A stretch of DNA of 64,000 nucleotides from Beijerinckiaceae bacterium. Its GTDB lineage: Bacteria > Pseudomonadota > Alphaproteobacteria > Rhizobiales > Beijerinckiaceae. Below the pieces are notes generated by a model. It was not told the origin of the DNA and did no database searches. It saw nothing but the letters and a program-made list of their open reading frames with translations. The stretch spans positions 1 to 64,000 of the forward strand of contig CANJWR010000002.1 in the NCBI GenBank assembly GCA_947478455.1. The letters run 5' to 3'. Shown here piece after piece: positions 30,053-40,266 of this stretch. Every line of letters begins with the position of its first letter. Position 1 is the first letter of the stretch. The position numbers and the translations under genes were made by a program.

Positions 30053-31456
30053 TTAGTGGCCCAGCGCTTTCACGATGTTCTCGACCATCTTCTTGGCGTC
30101 GGCGAACAACATCATCGTGTTGTCCTTGAAGAACAGTTCGTTCTCCACGCCCGCATAGCCCGAGCCCATGCCGCGCTTGATGAACAGCACGGTCTTGGCC
30201 TTCTCGACGTCGAGAATCGGCATGCCGTAGATCGGCGATTTCGGATCGGTCTTGGCTGACGGGTTGGTGACGTCGTTGGCCCCGATCACGAAGGCCACGT
30301 CGGCCTGACCGAATTCGGAATTGATGTCCTCGAGTTCGAAGACCTCGTCGTAGGGCACATTGGCTTCCGCCAGCAGCACGTTCATGTGGCCCGGCATGCG
30401 GCCCGCAACCGGATGGATCGCGTATTTGACCTCGACGCCTTCCTTCTTGAGCAAATCGCACATCTCGCGCAGCGCGTGCTGCGCCTGCGCCACCGCCATG
30501 CCGTAGCCCGGCACGATGATGACCTTCTGGGCGTTCTTCATGATGTAGGCTGCGTCTTCCGCCGAGCCCTGCTTGACCGGGCGGGTTTCGACTGCGCCGG
30601 CGGCGGCTGCATCCGTCTCGCCGCCGAAACCGCCAAGGATGACCGAAATGAAGGACCGATTCATGCCCTTGCACATGATGTAGGACAGGATCGCGCCCGA
30701 AGAGCCGACCAGTGCGCCGGTGATGATCAGCGCCAGATTACCCAGCGTGAAGCCGATGCCTGCCGCCGCCCAACCCGAATAGGAGTTGAGCATCGACACC
30801 ACGACCGGCATGTCCGCGCCCCCGATGGGAACGATCAGCAGCACGCCCAGCGCAAACGACACGAGCGCAATGCACCAGAACACGAAGTGACTCTCGTTCG
30901 ACATGAACACGCCGATGAGGATCACCAGCAACGCCGCCAGCGCGATATTGATGAGGTGGCGCTGCGGCAGCATGATCGGCTTGCCGGACATGCGTCCGTC
31001 GAGCTTCAGGAAGGCGATCACCGAGCCGGTAAACGTAATCGCCCCGATGGCGAGGCCGAGCGACATTTCAAAAAGGCTGGCGCCGTGAATGTTGCCCACG
31101 GTGCCGATGCCGAAAGCAGCTGGGGCATAGAGCGCTCCTGCCGCCACGAGCACCGCCGCCATACCGACGAGCGCATGGAACAGGGCCACGAGCTGCGGCA
31201 TCTCGGTCATCTGCACCGTGCGGGCGCGCCACGCGCCAATGCCACCGCCGATGGCGATGCCGGCGATCACCAGCACCCAGCTCGAGAAGCCAGAGGGGAG
31301 CGCATACAGCAGCGTGGTGACGACCGCGATGCCCATGCCGACCATGCCGAACAGGTTGCCCTGACGCGACGTGGAGGGATGCGAAAGCCCGCGCAGGGCG
31401 AGAATGAACAGGACGCCCGATACGAGATAGAGAAGTGCGGCGAAATTGGCGCTCAT
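30053..31456 (-). CDS. pntB: NAD(P) transhydrogenase subunit beta
   Basis: VIIVPGYGMAVAQAQHALREM, MSANFAALLYLVSGVLFILALRGLSHPSTSRQGN. Confidence 0.97.
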   Translation of the reverse strand: MSANFAALLYLVSGVLFILALRGLSHPSTSRQGNLFGMVGMGIAVVTTLLYALPSGFSSWVLVIAGIAIGGGIGAWRARTVQMTEMPQLVALFHALVGMAAVLVAAGALYAPAAFGIGTVGNIHGASLFEMSLGLAIGAITFTGSVIAFLKLDGRMSGKPIMLPQRHLINIALAALLVILIGVFMSNESHFVFWCIALVSFALGVLLIVPIGGADMPVVVSMLNSYSGWAAAGIGFTLGNLALIITGALVGSSGAILSYIMCKGMNRSFISVILGGFGGETDAAAAGAVETRPVKQGSAEDAAYIMKNAQKVIIVPGYGMAVAQAQHALREMCDLLKKEGVEVKYAIHPVAGRMPGHMNVLLAEANVPYDEVFELEDINSEFGQADVAFVIGANDVTNPSAKTDPKSPIYGMPILDVEKAKTVLFIKRGMGSGYAGVENELFFKDNTMMLFADAKKMVENIVKALGH

Positions 31457-31461
31457 GGGGC

Positions 31462-31881
31462 TCAGCCCTTCTTCTTGTACATCGACAACATGCGCTCGGT
31501 GACCATAAATCCGCCGAAGATGTTGACCGATGCGAGGATCAGGGCAATGAAGCCGAACACGCGCGCCCAGAGCGGGCCGTCGTCTCCCGGCGTCGAGGCG
31601 TCAACGCCGACCGACAGCAGAGCGCCAACCACGATGACCGACGAGATGGCGTTGGTGACCGACATCAGCGGCGTATGCAGCGCCGGCGTCACCTGCCATA
31701 CCACGTAATAGCCCACGAAAACCGCCAGAGCGAAAATCGCCAGACGGAACACGAAAGGATCGATCGCCCCGCCCGAGGCCGCGTGAGCGGCGCTGCCGGC
31801 GGCGGCCGAGATTGTGTCGGCGTAATTTTGCGCCGCCTTCTGGACCGTGTCGATAAATTGTTGGGTCGCTTCGGTCGCCAT
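31462..31881 (-). CDS. pntA2: NAD(P) transhydrogenase subunit alpha part 2
   Basis: [41 protein letters not shown]. Confidence 0.95.
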   Translation of the reverse strand: MATEATQQFIDTVQKAAQNYADTISAAAGSAAHAASGGAIDPFVFRLAIFALAVFVGYYVVWQVTPALHTPLMSVTNAISSVIVVGALLSVGVDASTPGDDGPLWARVFGFIALILASVNIFGGFMVTERMLSMYKKKG

Positions 31882-31921
31882 GGATTCGCCCTCTCTGTTG
31901 GGCTGGATCGGAAGCCGGGCC

Positions 31922-33061
31922 TCAGGCCTTCGGCAGGAAGTTCGGATGCACGACAGCGCCGTCGCGAGTCAGCAGGGTCGCTTTGACGAGTTCGTCGTCC
32001 CATTTCACGGCAATTTCCTTCTTTTCCTTGTCGATCATGGTTTCGACAAAGGCCAGAAGGTTCTTGGCGTAAAGGCTCGACGAGGTTGCCGCGAGACGAC
32101 CCGGCACATTGAGGTGGCCTACAATTTTTACGCCATTGTCAGTTATGAAAATTTCGCCGGGCTTTGCGAGCGCGCAATTGCCGCCGCGCTCGACCGCCAG
32201 ATCGATAATCACCGACCCCGGACGCATGGAGGCGACCATTTCGGCGCTGATGAGCTTCGGCGCCGGACGGCCGGGAATGAGCGCGGTGGTGATGACGATA
32301 TCCTGCTTGGCGATATGGGCCGCCGTGAGGGCCGCCTGCTTCGCCTGATATTCCTTCGACATTTCCTTGGCGTAGCCACCGGCGGTCTGGGCCTGCAGGA
32401 ATTCCTCGTCCTCGACGGCAAGAAACTTCGCGCCGAGCGATTCAACCTGCTCCTTGGTGGCGGGCCGAACGTCAGTTGCGGTCACGATGGCGCCGAGGCG
32501 GCGTGCCGTCGCAATAGCCTGCAAGCCTGCAACACCGACACCCATGATGAAAATACGGGCAGCCGGGACTGTTCCGGCGGCAGTCATCATCATGGGCAGA
32601 GCGCGACCATATTCGGCAGCGCCGTCGATCACTGCCCGATAACCGGCCAGATTTGCCTGCGAAGAGAGCACATCCATGACCTGCGCACGCGTAATGCGCG
32701 GCATGAATTCCATAGCGAATGCTGAAATGCCGGCTTCTGCCATGGCGGCGAGCGCCGCATCCTGACCATAAGGATCCATTATGGCGATGACCACAGCGCC
32801 ACGCTTCAGGCCCGTCAGCGCGTCAACCGCCGGGCGGCGCACTTTCAGGATGACATCTGCGTCCGCAACCGTTTCCGTCGCATTTGACGCAAGGGCCGCT
32901 CCGGCGGCCTCATAATCAGCGTCGGTGATGCCGGACGTGAGACCCGCCCCACGCTGGACCACCACGGTTGCGCCGAGGCCAATGAACTTCTTCACCGTTT
33001 CGGGTGTCGCGGCGACGCGCGTTTCGTTTGCCTCGGTCTCGGCTGGAATCGCGATGCGCAT
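31922..33061 (-). CDS. pntA1: NAD(P) transhydrogenase subunit alpha part 1
   Basis: [40 protein letters not shown]. Confidence 0.96.
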   Translation of the reverse strand: MRIAIPAETEANETRVAATPETVKKFIGLGATVVVQRGAGLTSGITDADYEAAGAALASNATETVADADVILKVRRPAVDALTGLKRGAVVIAIMDPYGQDAALAAMAEAGISAFAMEFMPRITRAQVMDVLSSQANLAGYRAVIDGAAEYGRALPMMMTAAGTVPAARIFIMGVGVAGLQAIATARRLGAIVTATDVRPATKEQVESLGAKFLAVEDEEFLQAQTAGGYAKEMSKEYQAKQAALTAAHIAKQDIVITTALIPGRPAPKLISAEMVASMRPGSVIIDLAVERGGNCALAKPGEIFITDNGVKIVGHLNVPGRLAATSSSLYAKNLLAFVETMIDKEKKEIAVKWDDELVKATLLTRDGAVVHPNFLPKA

Positions 33062-33174
33062 GCGTAACTCCGAATTGGCGACGGCCGCGAAGGATCGCAG
33101 CCGGGCGTCAACCAATATCAATCAACTGGCGGCCTTCAAGCAAGAAGGCAGCCAGATGCGGTCTCGCGGATCGT

Positions 33175-33324
33175 TCAGAGAAGCGTGACGGCCATGAAAA
33201 CCAGAATGCCTACGCAGATAATCGTGCCCCACTTGGCGAGGCCGATGAACATGCGATAGGTGGCTTCGTGTTCGGCATAGTCCATGTCAGGATGGCCACC
33301 GGTTGCGCCGTGATTGTCAGCCAT
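33175..33324 (-). CDS. aa3-type cytochrome c oxidase subunit IV (49 aa; absent from the ORF track)
   Basis: Manual translation MADNHGATGGHPDMDYAEHEATYRMFIGLAKWGTIICVGILVFMAVTLL*. Confidence 0.9.
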   Translation of the reverse strand: MADNHGATGGHPDMDYAEHEATYRMFIGLAKWGTIICVGILVFMAVTLL

Positions 33325-33422
33325 TTAGTCCCCCTCTTGCGCGCATGATTTTGCTGCTGACCGTCGATTAGCCGAATCCGCCACGACGGGCAAGGTCGAC
33401 AAAGCCGCAGCCTGGTCCGACG

Positions 33423-33932
33423 TCAGCTTCCCAACAGGGAGACGATCCACGACGGCGCGCCGGGATAAAGAATTGCAGCCATGAAAGCCGCCGCCAGCCC
33501 GAACGGCAGTGACTTGCGCGCATGGAGTTGCTCCAGCCAGCCGATTCCGGCGAGCTTCTCCGGCAGGGGGCGAGAACGCCACCAGGACTGAACAGGCCAT
33601 ACGGCCAGGCCGATCGCCAGAATGCCGGCCCCGAATACAAGCAAATTCGACCAGCCGATCCACGTAGCGATTGCGGCGGCGATTTTGGCGTCGGCGCTGG
33701 AGACCCAGCCCAGGCAGAAAAGGCAGAAGCCGATGCCGAGAACAGACAATCCACAACTTAATCCGTCAAGGATGAACCCTGCAGACGCCCCTTCGCCTAT
33801 CGAGACTGCCACGAACCCGCCAACCAGCGCGACAGCGACGCGGCTGATGCCGTGTGGCGAAAGCAGGTTTGCCGACACCGCCCAGACCATCAGGGCCCGG
33901 AACAGGATCAGGGAAGGCAGATTGTGGATCAT
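33423..33932 (-). CDS. prepilin peptidase (A24/CpaA-like) membrane protein
   Basis: Multi-TM ORF; GFILDGLSCGLSVLGIGFCLFCLGWVSSADAKIAAAIATWIG resembles A24 peptidases. Confidence 0.7.
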   Translation of the reverse strand: MIHNLPSLILFRALMVWAVSANLLSPHGISRVAVALVGGFVAVSIGEGASAGFILDGLSCGLSVLGIGFCLFCLGWVSSADAKIAAAIATWIGWSNLLVFGAGILAIGLAVWPVQSWWRSRPLPEKLAGIGWLEQLHARKSLPFGLAAAFMAAILYPGAPSWIVSLLGS

Positions 33933-34059
33933 GGCCGAAACACCGCGCCGGAGATGAGGCTTGAGAATAAGGCGATGCCTGTTTCGCAAGGCTTACGGTA
34001 AAGGCGGCAGCAAGCTTAACGGTCGTTAACAGATCGGGTTTTTGTCTCAAAAACAAAAA

Positions 34060-34086
34060 CATCCGCGCATCAGAGATGCGCGGATG
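34060..34086 (-). terminator. intrinsic terminator of the tannase-like gene
   Basis: CATCCGCGCATC-AGA-GATGCGCGGATG perfect 12-bp stem; minus tail GTTTTTGTTTTTG. Confidence 0.9.
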
Positions 34087-34115
34087 AAGCTGTTAATAGT
34101 TACCGTTAAACTGAC

Positions 34116-35642
34116 TTATTGACCAATTCGCTCGCAGACGAAATTGGCCGGATCGTTCTGGTCGCCGTCGCCCTTGTACTTGGGCAGCTTTGGATAGGGG
34201 CAAAGTGGACGCGAGACTTTTGAATCCACCTTGGTGGCGATGACCTGCTCGGGAGCCTGATTCTTTTCGGCCCAGTTTTCCAGTGCGGTCAACATGTCGA
34301 ACTTGTCTGGACCCACGCCACCCCGGCAATGGCCGACGCCCGGAGCCATGAACAGGCGCGTGCTCTTGCCGTCGTCATCGCCGGTGCTCTTCTGGACAGC
34401 TTCAAAGTATTCGATAGTCGCCAGCGGGCTCGGGCCCGGGTCGTTGAAGCCGTGCCACATGATCAGTTTGCCGCCGCGTCCGGCAAAGCGCGCAATGCTG
34501 GGATTCTGGGCGATCACCCGGTCGCCCGCGTAGCTCTTCTCGATTTCCTCGACACCCTTTTCGACATCGAAGCTCATGATTTCGTAATTCGGGTCGTTCT
34601 TGACGAGATGCGACACGAAGGGGGAGCCAAGTACGGCGTTAAGGCCGCGCGGCATTTCGGGCGTGCCGATCATGCGAACGGCCCAGTCGCCTTCTCCGCC
34701 CCGCATGAGCGGATAGGCGCGCCACTTGCCGTCGGCGCCCTTCATGCCTGCATAGACCTTGCGGACCGTCTCGACCTGCTGCGGCGTCAGACACTGGGCG
34801 CCCGACTGGCCGGCCTTGCATTCGAGAACGCCCGGATCCCATGTGCACATGCGCGGGTCGGTCAGGATGCCGTCCTTCAGGCCGTCCTGCGCATCGCAGG
34901 CCTCCATCACGGCCTTGCTGATCAGCGGCACATGTTCGGGCATCAGATTGCTGCCCGACTTGGCGTGGAAGGACTGAACGCGGAACACAGAGTTTGTGTA
35001 AACGTGCGCGTTATAGACAGGCGCGCCCGCGATCACGCCGTCGAAATCCTCGCCATAGCGCTGGATTTCCGCCAGACCCTGACGGCCACCGGTTGAGCAG
35101 CCTTCGAAATAGGATTTCAGAGGGTTCTTGCCGTAATGCTCCACGATGATCTGCTTGGCCAGCTTGGTCATCACATTGGTAGCGCGATAGCCGAAATCAG
35201 TAATTGCATCGTTGTTCGGCTTGCCGGGCTCGGCAATAGCAAAGCTTGCATCAAGTGAATTTGCGCTCGCGTGGCCCAAGTCGTTCTGGGCGGTTGCATA
35301 GCCGCGCGAAAGGGCGTTCTCAACAGCTTCTGGCGTCATGTTGCCGGCAAAGCCGCCCCCGCCGACCGCGTAGAGCTTGCCGTTCCAGTTCTGTGGGAAA
35401 CGATACACGACGCCGACGTTTGAACCGCTGGACGGTTTGATGGTCGCCTGAATCTCGCAATAGGCGCCGATCTTCTTTTCAGGATTCGGATCGATCACCT
35501 TGGAGGATTTCACCTTGGTGTTGGCGAACATGCCGTCCGAATCAAGTTCGGCGCAGCTCATCAGATCGCCGGCCATGACCTGCGAAGACACCAGTGACGT
35601 GGCAACCAAAAGTCGCGTAATGCGTGCAGCATGCCGAAGCAT
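34116..35642 (-). CDS. tannase/feruloyl esterase family protein
   Basis: Signal peptide; YFEGCSTGGRQGLAEIQRYGEDFDGVIAGAP; MWHGFNDPGPSPLATIEYFE. Confidence 0.93.
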   Translation of the reverse strand: MLRHAARITRLLVATSLVSSQVMAGDLMSCAELDSDGMFANTKVKSSKVIDPNPEKKIGAYCEIQATIKPSSGSNVGVVYRFPQNWNGKLYAVGGGGFAGNMTPEAVENALSRGYATAQNDLGHASANSLDASFAIAEPGKPNNDAITDFGYRATNVMTKLAKQIIVEHYGKNPLKSYFEGCSTGGRQGLAEIQRYGEDFDGVIAGAPVYNAHVYTNSVFRVQSFHAKSGSNLMPEHVPLISKAVMEACDAQDGLKDGILTDPRMCTWDPGVLECKAGQSGAQCLTPQQVETVRKVYAGMKGADGKWRAYPLMRGGEGDWAVRMIGTPEMPRGLNAVLGSPFVSHLVKNDPNYEIMSFDVEKGVEEIEKSYAGDRVIAQNPSIARFAGRGGKLIMWHGFNDPGPSPLATIEYFEAVQKSTGDDDGKSTRLFMAPGVGHCRGGVGPDKFDMLTALENWAEKNQAPEQVIATKVDSKVSRPLCPYPKLPKYKGDGDQNDPANFVCERIGQ

Positions 35643-35730
35643 CGTGGGCTTTCCTCCATGAACTTCCATGATTTGTACCGGCGCCCTGCAGAACGTCAAG
35701 CAGGCCTGCCGAGGAAAATCCCCGCCGGAT

Positions 35731-37095
35731 TCACCCCGCAACCGCAAAGCTGGCCTGCTGCATGGCGAGCTTCTGCCGAGCCGCAACCTGCGCAACATTA
35801 AAGGCGGTCCCGATAGCCTCGTTGAACATCTGAAAGAAGTTCAACCGGGCGTCGAGATGCAGGAATACGCCACCGAGGCCAACGGCCGCGCGATCCATGA
35901 AGACAAATTCGCGCGGCACCCGCACCGGGCCCTTTTCCTTAAGGGCCTGATGCACCAAAAAGGCCTCGCGCCTGCCATATTTTGACGGAGCAACGCCGTC
36001 CGCGATCGAGCGCACGCGATCGTCGAGCAGCGGCCCGTAGATGAATTTGGCCCAGATGTTGAGAACCTCGATCAGATCCTTCTTCAGGCCTCGAAAGCCC
36101 CAGGTCTCGTAGGCGTGCACGATGCGGGACTGATCGTCCTGCCGCAGGCCTTCGTAGAGATCCACCACGCCGCCTACGAAGCTGGCCGGGAAAATGCGCA
36201 CGCAGCCGTAGTCGAGAAGATTCAGGCCGCGCGGTTCTCCAGCCTCTTCGAATACCGTGTAATTGCCCAGATGTGGATCGCCGTGAATGATCCCGAAGCG
36301 GCTGAAAGGCTGCCACCACGCTTTGAACATTGCGATCGCGATGCGATTGCGGCTGTCCTGATCGTGTTGTCTGAAATCGAGAAGCTTGCGGCCTTCAAGC
36401 CAGTTCATCGTCAGCAGACGTCCGGTCGAAAGATCGGCATGGACTGCGGGTACGCGAATGTCGTTAGCATCGGCAAGGACGTGGGCGTAGAGCGCGGCAT
36501 GTTTCGCCTCGCGGCGATAATCGAGTTCTTCGCGCACGCGCTCGCCGATCTCCTGTGCGATTTCGCGCGTGTCGATGGCAGAGTCCATCCGGCGATGAAT
36601 GGCGAACAGAAAGGACAGTTGCGACAGGTCTGCCTCGACGGCGGACTTCATGTCCGGATATTGCAATTTGCAGGCAAGCGATGCGCCATCGAGCGACGTC
36701 GCGCGATGCACCTGTCCCAGCGAGGCTGCTGCGGCGGGATGCAGATCGAAGGATGCGAAGCGCTTTTGCCAGTCCGGCCCAAGCTCGGCCTGCATGCGAC
36801 GGCGCACGAAGGCCGCCCCCATGGGGGGCGCGTTGGACTGCAACTTCTGAAGCTCTTCGGCATATTCGGGCGGCAGCACGTCCGGGATGGTGGCCATCAA
36901 TTGCGCCACCTTCATCAGCGGGCCTTTCAACCCGCCGAGTGCGCGCCCGAGCGCGGCCGCATTGTCGCCGCCCGAACCGCCGACAAGGCGAGAACCCGCC
37001 ATGCGCGCCGCTACGCCGCCGACGTTGGCCCCCACACGCGCATAGCGCGCCGCGCGGGCGGAAAATCTGTTGGCCTCGTCATCGCGTGTCGGCAT
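35731..37095 (-). CDS. ABC1/AarF (UbiB-like) kinase family protein
   Basis: LGGLKGPLMKVAQLMATIPDVLPPEYAEELQKLQSNAPP...ASLGQVHRA...GIIHGDPHLGNY. Confidence 0.93.
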   Translation of the reverse strand: MPTRDDEANRFSARAARYARVGANVGGVAARMAGSRLVGGSGGDNAAALGRALGGLKGPLMKVAQLMATIPDVLPPEYAEELQKLQSNAPPMGAAFVRRRMQAELGPDWQKRFASFDLHPAAAASLGQVHRATSLDGASLACKLQYPDMKSAVEADLSQLSFLFAIHRRMDSAIDTREIAQEIGERVREELDYRREAKHAALYAHVLADANDIRVPAVHADLSTGRLLTMNWLEGRKLLDFRQHDQDSRNRIAIAMFKAWWQPFSRFGIIHGDPHLGNYTVFEEAGEPRGLNLLDYGCVRIFPASFVGGVVDLYEGLRQDDQSRIVHAYETWGFRGLKKDLIEVLNIWAKFIYGPLLDDRVRSIADGVAPSKYGRREAFLVHQALKEKGPVRVPREFVFMDRAAVGLGGVFLHLDARLNFFQMFNEAIGTAFNVAQVAARQKLAMQQASFAVAG

Positions 37096-37231
37096 CAGAA
37101 TCCTGCTGTTGGCAGGAGAGGTAAGGCGCAGGGACCGAATGTCCAGTGTGGCGCATCGAAGCCGCAAGGCTTCGCAAGGCCCCCCAAAGCCGTTACAATG
37201 GTGCGAAGTCAATTCACCGGAGGGAAGCGCC

Positions 37232-38293
37232 ATGCTTGCGGACAAGAAGAAAACTTTCGCGCGGTTTGCGGCGGCGGCTGCGATTTCGCTGATGTGGAGC
37301 GCCGCACAGGCGCAGCCGAAGACTGTTGCGGAAATTGCTCAATACAAGGGCGCAGACCGCAAGGCGATTTTCGAAGAAGGCGCCAAAAAGGAAGGCCGCA
37401 TTCTGATCTACTCGACCGGCACGCAGGCCGAACCGGTCTACAAGGCGTTCGGCGAGAAATATCCGTTCATCAAGGTGGAATCGCTGCGGCAGGATTCATC
37501 CCTCATCACCCGCCGCCTGCTGGAAGAATATAACGCCGGCACCTTCAACGCCGATGCGCTGCAACTCAACACGGCCGGCCTTCACCCCCTGCTCGAAGCC
37601 GGCGTGCTGCAGCCCTATTATTCGCCCGAAGTCGCGGCCTTCAATCCGGCAGTGGTGGAGAAGAACAACCACTGGGTGATCGACTACGAGAGCTATCTGA
37701 GCCTCGGCTACAACACCAAACTCGTGTCCGAAGCAGATGCGCCCAAAACGCTCGACGATCTGCTCGACCCGAAATGGAAGGGCAAGATGGCCCTGCCCGG
37801 CACAACCACGCTGGCGAACTGGCTTGGCGCTGTCCTGAAAGAAAAGGACGAAGCCTGGGTGCGCAAACTAGGCCAGCAGAACATCCGCATTTATGAAGTT
37901 TCGGCTCGCGCCGTGGCCAATCTGGTGATCTCGGGCGAGATTCCGCTGTCGCCAGCGATCTACAATTCCCATGTGGCGGCGAGTCAGATGGAGAGCAATG
38001 CGCCCATCGCCTGGCGGGCGCTGGCGGGCGTTTACCCCACCAATGACGGCGCAGTCATCACCAGCCGCGCGCCGCACCCGTTTGCGTCCATGCTTTTCAT
38101 CGATTTCGTTCTGTCGCAAGACGGACAGAAGATTCTGCAAAGGCTCGGCTACACGTCGGCCCGCAAGGATCTGCCGGGCGTCGAGCGGCCTTCGAAAATC
38201 TACTATCTGCCCGACGAACCCAACTATCTTCAAAACTACGAAAAGTGGATTGCGCTTGGCCGGCAGGTGTTCGGCACGGGCAAGGCTCCGTAA
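37232..38293 (+). CDS. extracellular solute-binding protein (iron(III)-type ABC SBP)
   Basis: Signal peptide; EGAKKEGRILIYSTGTQAEPVYKAFGEKYPFIKVE. Confidence 0.88.
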   Translation: MLADKKKTFARFAAAAAISLMWSAAQAQPKTVAEIAQYKGADRKAIFEEGAKKEGRILIYSTGTQAEPVYKAFGEKYPFIKVESLRQDSSLITRRLLEEYNAGTFNADALQLNTAGLHPLLEAGVLQPYYSPEVAAFNPAVVEKNNHWVIDYESYLSLGYNTKLVSEADAPKTLDDLLDPKWKGKMALPGTTTLANWLGAVLKEKDEAWVRKLGQQNIRIYEVSARAVANLVISGEIPLSPAIYNSHVAASQMESNAPIAWRALAGVYPTNDGAVITSRAPHPFASMLFIDFVLSQDGQKILQRLGYTSARKDLPGVERPSKIYYLPDEPNYLQNYEKWIALGRQVFGTGKAP

Positions 38294-38313
38294 CGCCACA
38301 TCGATTGCAAAAC

Positions 38314-38345
38314 AAAAGCCCGGCGCAAAACGCCGGGCTTTTTCG
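38314..38345. terminator. bidirectional terminator
   Basis: AAAAGCCCGGCG-CAAAA-CGCCGGGCTTTT-TTCG. Confidence 0.9.
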
Positions 38346-38361
38346 TGTCCGTCCGATAGAT

Positions 38362-38622
38362 TCAGGCGTGAGCTTCTTCGCCCTGTTTGAGCGCGGCCAT
38401 TATGGCGTCTACCAGACGCAGCGCGGACTCCTTGCTCAACTCCACCGCAACCCGCTCGGAGCCGCCGGACGCCACATTGACGAAATCGATGTTGAGCGAA
38501 TGGTCGAGCGGCGCATGGAACGGATGGTCGAAATAGACATTGGCTGAATCAATCGACATCCAGCCGTTCTGGCCTTTGGCCGAGCCATACATGGCGGTCT
38601 TTTCGATGATGTAGGTGCACAT
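38362..38622 (-). CDS. DUF6295-like protein
   Basis: MCTYIIEKTAMYGSAKGQNGWMSIDSANVYFDHPFHAPLDHSLNIDFVN. Confidence 0.65.
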   Translation of the reverse strand: MCTYIIEKTAMYGSAKGQNGWMSIDSANVYFDHPFHAPLDHSLNIDFVNVASGGSERVAVELSKESALRLVDAIMAALKQGEEAHA

Positions 38623-38637
38623 GATTGCGCCTCCGGT

Positions 38638-39384
38638 TCAGCCGAGATGTTTGTGGAAGAATTCGTAGGTTTTCTTCCAGCCATCGACGGCCTGTTCGAG
38701 CCGATAGTTCGGGCGTTCCGCCGCAAAGAAGCCGTGACCGGCGCCATCGTAGCGATGGAACACGTAATCCTTGCCGAGCGATTTCAGAATTTCTTCCGTC
38801 CTGTTCACCTGCACCGGATCGGGGTTCTTGTCGTCATTTCCGAAGATGCCGAGAATCGGACAGTTGATATTTTTTGCATAATCGATGGCCGCGACCGGGC
38901 GCTTCGGGGTCAGTTCCGACGGCTCAACGATGACGCTGCCGCCCCAACAATCGACGAGCGCATTCAGGGACGGAATGCGGCCGGCCGCAATGAACGCATG
39001 ACGGCCGCCCGAGCAGAAGCCCATGATGCCGACCTTGCCGTTGGCTTCCTTGCGGGCGCGCACGAAGGCCAGCGCGCCTTCCATGTCGCCGACCATCTGG
39101 TCGTCGCTGACGCCACCTGCTGCGCGCGACTTCGCTGCCTGATCGTCGGGCGAATTGCCCGGCTCGCGAAAATAAAGGTTCGGCGCAATGCCGATGATAC
39201 CGTGATGGGCAAGCTTGCGGGTCGCCTCCATGATCCAGTCGTCCCAGCCGGGCATGTGGTGGATCAGGATCGCGGCCGGGAAAGGCCCGTTGCCTTCGGG
39301 GCGCGCATAATAGGCCTCGCCCTTGTCGCCGTTGTGGCCCGTAAATTCGACCACTTCCGTGATCATGCCGCGATAGAAAGCCAT
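38638..39384 (-). CDS. dienelactone hydrolase family protein
   Basis: AYYARPEGNGPFPAAILIHHMPGWDDW...VGIMGFCSGGRHAF. Confidence 0.92.
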   Translation of the reverse strand: MAFYRGMITEVVEFTGHNGDKGEAYYARPEGNGPFPAAILIHHMPGWDDWIMEATRKLAHHGIIGIAPNLYFREPGNSPDDQAAKSRAAGGVSDDQMVGDMEGALAFVRARKEANGKVGIMGFCSGGRHAFIAAGRIPSLNALVDCWGGSVIVEPSELTPKRPVAAIDYAKNINCPILGIFGNDDKNPDPVQVNRTEEILKSLGKDYVFHRYDGAGHGFFAAERPNYRLEQAVDGWKKTYEFFHKHLG

Positions 39385-39591
39385 GCTCTACACCCCTCCC
39401 GGATGGAAAATGAACCCAACGAAGGCATCACAATGCCCGCATGTCGGACCCATGTTCAAGAGGGCATCAAGGCATAATTGTATAAGGAACAGCTCGCTGG
39501 CCCTGTGACGCCGAGATCGCCCCGCGGGAATGCAACGCGATCCTGGCGCGCGATCGACGCCAGAATCACTCCATTCTGCCCTGGTGTTTTG

Positions 39592-40251
39592 TCAGGCAGC
39601 CGCCTTCAGGTTCCCCGCCACCGTGAAGGTCGCTCCGGTCTTCGCCGTGATCTCCTCAAGCGTCACACCGTCGGCGAGTTCGATCAGAACCATGCCGCCC
39701 GAACCTTCCTTGTCGATGGTGAAGACACCCAGATCGGTGATGACCATGTCGACCACGTTTGCGCCGGTGAGCGGAAGGTCGCAGCGACGCAACAACTTCG
39801 GGCCGTCCTTGGCCGAATGCTCCATGACGATGACGACGCGCTTGACGCCGGCCACGAGGTCCATCGCGCCGCCCATGCCCTTCACCATCTTGCCGGGGAT
39901 CATCCAGTTGGCCAGATCGCCGTTTTCGGCCACCTGCATGGCGCCCAGAATCGACAGATCGATATGGCCGCCGCGGATCATCGCGAAGGAATCGGCGCTG
40001 GAGAAATAGCTGGTGGTCGGCAGTTCGGTGACCGTCTGCTTGCCGGCGTTGATGAGGTCGGCGTCTTCCTCGCCCTCATACGGAAACGGCCCCATGCCCA
40101 TCATGCCGTTCTCGCTCTGGAGCTGAACGTTGACGCCTGCGGGGATGTAGTTCGAGACCAGCGTCGGGATGCCGATGCCGAGGTTGACGTAAAAGCCGTC
40201 CTTGAGTTCCTTCGCGGCGCGCGCCGCCATTTGATCGCGTGTCCAGGCCAT
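39592..40251 (-). CDS. 3-oxoacid CoA-transferase subunit B
   Basis: [57 protein letters not shown]. Confidence 0.95.
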   Translation of the reverse strand: MAWTRDQMAARAAKELKDGFYVNLGIGIPTLVSNYIPAGVNVQLQSENGMMGMGPFPYEGEEDADLINAGKQTVTELPTTSYFSSADSFAMIRGGHIDLSILGAMQVAENGDLANWMIPGKMVKGMGGAMDLVAGVKRVVIVMEHSAKDGPKLLRRCDLPLTGANVVDMVITDLGVFTIDKEGSGGMVLIELADGVTLEEITAKTGATFTVAGNLKAAA

Positions 40252-40266
40252 CTTTTCTCTCCTCGA

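Noticed and set aside
34014-34028. TTAACGGTCGTTAAC, possible CtrA site upstream of the prepilin peptidase
   Set aside because: Spacing is 6 rather than 7 between TTAA half-sites; better described as a short palindrome of unknown role
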